Source: Actinomycetes bacterium (GTDB taxonomy: Bacteria > Actinomycetota > Acidimicrobiia > Acidimicrobiales > RAAP-2). Taken from it: a DNA stretch of 6,936 nucleotides. Below the pieces are notes generated by a model. The model saw only the letters and a list, made by a program, of their open reading frames with translations, made no database searches and was not told the DNA's origin. This document shows positions 5,026 to 6,936 of the stretch, in pieces. The stretch spans positions 1-6,936 of the forward strand of contig JAJYMD010000001.1 in the NCBI GenBank assembly GCA_021787255.1, written 5' to 3'. The position numbers and the translations under genes were made by a program. Position 1 is the stretch's first letter. Every line of letters starts with the position of its first letter.

Positions 5026-6570
5026 TCACCAATCCAGCCAGTTTCCCGCACGTTCGAGCTCTGCAGCCAACCGGTACAGGGTCCGCTCTCGGTACGGGCC
5101 GCCGACCAGCATGACTCCGACTGGCAGGCCGTCGACGGTCCCGCAGGGTACCGACAGCGCCGGGTGACCGGTGCAGTTGAACGGCGCGGTGTTGACGGTC
5201 TGATCGGTCTCGAGGTGCGGGGGAGCCGCGCCAGCGCCACCGGGCTCCCCGACGGTCCGCGGACGGGGACCGGTGCGGACAGAGGGGATCGGACGGGCGG
5301 TGAAGGGCACGGTCGGGAGCGCGAGCGCGTCCAGGTCCCGCAGCGCCTCGTCGTAGGCTGCGGCGAGCTGCCGGGCGAGGTTCTGCGCCTTGTGGTAATA
5401 GCGACCTCCGAACGAGGTGCGAAGGATCTCGCCCGCGACCATCGAGATCCGTATCGGCTCGGGCAGCTCCTCCGGGTTGCGTCGCCATGCCGCCTGCCGG
5501 CGGGCGAGGCTGTCCAGGTGCAATCCCTTCCAGTTGGTCCCGACGCCGTCTCCGAGCATCATCATCTCGAGGCTGCCTTGGAGCACGATCGCCGCCCAGA
5601 TGGCACCGCCGAGCCCGTGCATCGGCACCGACACCGCCCGGAGCAGCACGCCGCGGCTCTCCAGGGTGCCGAGCGCGGCGCGCACCTTCTCTTCCACCCG
5701 GGGATCTGCGCTCGGCAGGCCGAACCCTTCCGCCAGGACCCCGATCCGCAGGCCCTCGGCCGGCTCTTCGACTGCGTCGGCGTAGGAGTCCGCCGTGACC
5801 GCGCCCTGGCGCGGGTCCAGCCCGTCCGCCCCGGCGAGCACCTCGAGCACCAAGGCGTTGTCGTGCACCGTCGCCGTGATCGGCCCGACGTGGTCGAGCG
5901 TCTGCTCGACGGGGAACACCCCCGTGTACGGCACGAGGCCCCAGGTGGGCTTCATCCCGTACGCGCCGCACCAGGCCGCGGGGATCCGGATCGAGCCCCC
6001 CTGGTCCCCCCCGATCGCGATGTCGACCTCGCCTGCCGCGACCACGGCGGCGGACCCCGAGGAGGAGCCGCCGGCCGAGTAGCCGCGGCGGCGAGGGTTG
6101 AGGGTCGGCCCGGTGGCGTTCGTGTCGCTCTCGCCAGAGAAGCAGAGGTACTCGCAGTTGGTCTTGCCCACCAGCTCGGCTCCGGCATCGAGGAGCCGGG
6201 TGACGATGGTGGCGTCGACCTCAGGGACATAGCCCTCCAGGTACGAGGCTCCGTTCATGAGCGGGACCCCGGCGACGCACACCGTGTCCTTCACGGCCAC
6301 CCGTCGCCCGGCGAGCGGTCCCTCGGCGCTGCCACGTATCGACGTCTTGCGGTACCAGGCGTGGAGGGGATCCTCACCGGGCCCGGGCCGGTAGCCGGGG
6401 GTGCGTGGATAGCGCACCGTCGGGAGGTGGTCGGCCACCTGGTCCAGGACGCGCACCGACTCGACCAGCGCGGCCACGCCGGGCGCCATGCGCTCGACTG
6501 TCGAGGCCCCGGCCCCGAGCCCGATGCGGCGGGCGGCCTCGCCGACCGAGGCGTCGCTCACCCGTTGCAT
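5026..6570 (-). CDS. Amidase-signature family hydrolase (nitrile-pathway-like amidase)
   Basis: A 514-residue cytoplasmic hydrolase that splits a carboxylic amide into acid and ammonia or amine. The Ser-cisSer-Lys triad is complete: K94 in RVAVKDTVCVAG, S169 in SAGGSSSGSA, and S193 in GGDQGGSIRIPAAWCG. The spacing of 24 residues between the serines equals that in fatty acid amide hydrolase. The GGDQGGSIRIPA...GMKPTWGLVPYTG stretch, the N-terminal helical region before the Lys and the C-terminal NTAPFNCTGHPALSVP (460-475) recall the enantioselective amidases linked to nitrile hydratase in Rhodococcus; that is similarity from memory. A GatA role is unlikely, since no gatB or gatC is adjacent. 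The start ATG at 6570 lies 31 nt after the dehydrogenase stop and has only a weak purine stretch (GAGA). Coding-like sequence upstream in this frame belongs to another gene. It may release a carboxylic acid for CoA activation; no CoA ligase is visible here. Confidence 0.92.
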   Translation of the reverse strand: MQRVSDASVGEAARRIGLGAGASTVERMAPGVAALVESVRVLDQVADHLPTVRYPRTPGYRPGPGEDPLHAWYRKTSIRGSAEGPLAGRRVAVKDTVCVAGVPLMNGASYLEGYVPEVDATIVTRLLDAGAELVGKTNCEYLCFSGESDTNATGPTLNPRRRGYSAGGSSSGSAAVVAAGEVDIAIGGDQGGSIRIPAAWCGAYGMKPTWGLVPYTGVFPVEQTLDHVGPITATVHDNALVLEVLAGADGLDPRQGAVTADSYADAVEEPAEGLRIGVLAEGFGLPSADPRVEEKVRAALGTLESRGVLLRAVSVPMHGLGGAIWAAIVLQGSLEMMMLGDGVGTNWKGLHLDSLARRQAAWRRNPEELPEPIRISMVAGEILRTSFGGRYYHKAQNLARQLAAAYDEALRDLDALALPTVPFTARPIPSVRTGPRPRTVGEPGGAGAAPPHLETDQTVNTAPFNCTGHPALSVPCGTVDGLPVGVMLVGGPYRERTLYRLAAELERAGNWLDW

Positions 6571-6605
6571 GCGCGTCTCGCGTGCGAGCAGGGTCGGCCG
6601 GTCAT
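6558..6605 (-). other. Possible 15-codon coupling ORF spanning the dehydrogenase-amidase junction (speculative)
   Basis: On the minus strand an ATG (6605-6603) overlaps the TGA of the 2-hydroxyacid dehydrogenase as ATGA. It opens a 15-codon frame reading MTGRPCSHARRACNG, which ends at TGA 6560-6558, 10 nt inside the amidase gene in another frame. The amidase start at 6570 lacks a clear SD, so this frame could deliver ribosomes to it by reinitiation. A short ATGA-coupled frame can arise by chance, so confidence is low. Confidence 0.2.
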
Positions 6606-6936
6606 CGCCGTCGGTGCTCCCAGACCTCTGGGTTCGCGAGGTGCGCAGGTCTGGTCCCGCCGAGCACGTCGGCCACGGCTGACGCCGCACGCTCTTGGAG
6701 CATGGAGATCGCCTCCTTCGAGTAGGCAGCGACGTGGGGCGTGACCACGACGTTCGGCAGGCGGAGCAGCTCGTCGTCGGCGGAGGGGGGCTCCTTCTCC
6801 AAGACGTCGAGGCCGGCGCCACCGAGGCGTCCGTCCCGCAGCGCAGCCGTGAGGTGTACCTGGTCGATGAGGGCCCCCCGGCCCGTGTTGACCACGATCG
6901 CGCCCGGCTTCATGCGGGCGATCTCGCCTTCACCGA
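6602..6936 (-). CDS. D-isomer-type 2-hydroxyacid dehydrogenase, C-terminal part (5' end beyond window)
   Basis: About 111 residues of an NAD(P)-dependent 2-hydroxyacid dehydrogenase are visible; the frame is open through the right edge, so the ATG at 6911-6913 is internal. The segment covers the last part of the nucleotide-binding domain. MKPGAIVVNTGRGALID holds the conserved catalytic Arg (NTGRG). GLDVLEKEPP holds the Glu of the Glu-His pair, and VVVTPHVAAYS holds the His. All three catalytic positions are therefore present. The protein stops about 45 residues after the His, which is normal for the short (about 320-residue) class without an ACT domain. It could act on glyoxylate, hydroxypyruvate, phosphoglycerate or another 2-keto acid; the substrate-binding half is outside the window. 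It is the first visible gene of the minus-strand run, 31 nt before the amidase. A cryptic ATG overlaps its stop codon (see the 15-codon reading frame). Confidence 0.92.
   Translation of the reverse strand, partial: GEGEIARMKPGAIVVNTGRGALIDQVHLTAALRDGRLGGAGLDVLEKEPPSADDELLRLPNVVVTPHVAAYSKEAISMLQERAASAVADVLGGTRPAHLANPEVWEHRRR

Noticed and set aside
1892..5167. Open plus-strand frame of 1091 codons antisense to five minus-strand genes
   Set aside because: It covers recognisable dehydrogenase, reductase and hydratase genes on the other strand, and its translation is rich in Arg, His, Asp and Gly without any family motif. It is a by-product of G/C-rich third codon positions.
5000..5971. Upstream continuation of the acyl-CoA dehydrogenase frame (would give a 711-residue protein)
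   Set aside because: The extension runs out of frame through the amidase gene and is Arg/Gly-rich, while the family N-terminus and a strong SD mark the start at 4999.
5164..6744. Plus-strand frame of 526 codons antisense to the amidase
   Set aside because: The amidase on the minus strand has a full catalytic triad, whereas the antisense translation shows no motif; it is a codon-bias shadow.
6571..6822. 84-codon upstream extension of the amidase frame
   Set aside because: It overlaps the conserved C-terminal part of the 2-hydroxyacid dehydrogenase in another frame and its translation is low-complexity; the ATG at 6570 gives the normal family length.
1..6936. Search for tRNA, rRNA, CRISPR array, insertion sequence ends or attachment-site repeats
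   Set aside because: I saw no spaced direct repeats, no cloverleaf-like segments and no transposase-like frame; nearly all of the window is covered by the genes listed.

Overview
The window is a compact, very G+C-rich stretch of bacterial chromosome. Its third codon positions are mostly G or C, and this bias opens long spurious reading frames on the opposite strand. Together with the gene families present (Ltp2-like thiolase with a DUF35 partner, acyl-CoA dehydrogenase, crotonase, signature amidase), it suggests an actinobacterium or a similar high-GC soil or aquatic lineage. That placement is inference; no taxonomic marker gene is present.

Layout: the left edge holds the 3' end of a plus-strand gene of the 2-isopropylmalate/homocitrate synthase type (ends at 476). 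It converges on a run of seven minus-strand genes filling 506-6936. A perfect 13-bp inverted repeat (475-502) sits between the two facing stop codons and is the likely shared terminator. In transcription order (right to left) the minus-strand genes are: the C-terminal part of a D-isomer-type 2-hydroxyacid dehydrogenase (cut by the right edge), an amidase-signature hydrolase, an acyl-CoA dehydrogenase, a zinc-free MDR/quinone-oxidoreductase-like enzyme, an enoyl-CoA hydratase starting at TTG, a thiolase-fold protein lacking the thiolase nucleophile, and a minimal Zn-ribbon/OB-fold (DUF35) protein. Gaps are 7-60 nt, and the last two genes overlap by ATGA, so the run looks like one operon. I see no convincing promoter, tRNA, rRNA, CRISPR array, insertion sequence or attachment site.

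How the genes may work together: dehydrogenase plus hydratase would convert an acyl-CoA to its 3-hydroxyacyl-CoA. The thiolase-like protein with its DUF35 partner most resembles the Ltp2 side-chain aldolase system of actinobacterial steroid catabolism, which cleaves a branched 3-hydroxyacyl-CoA by retro-aldol chemistry instead of thiolysis. The MDR enzyme could reduce an enoyl-CoA, enone or the released carbonyl product. The amidase and 2-hydroxyacid dehydrogenase suggest that the substrate enters as an amide or leaves as a hydroxy/keto acid. The substrate cannot be read from the sequence. The most interesting point is this combination: an aldolase-type thiolase and DUF35 pair in an operon with a crotonase and a nitrile-pathway-like amidase, and no steroid-specific gene in view.
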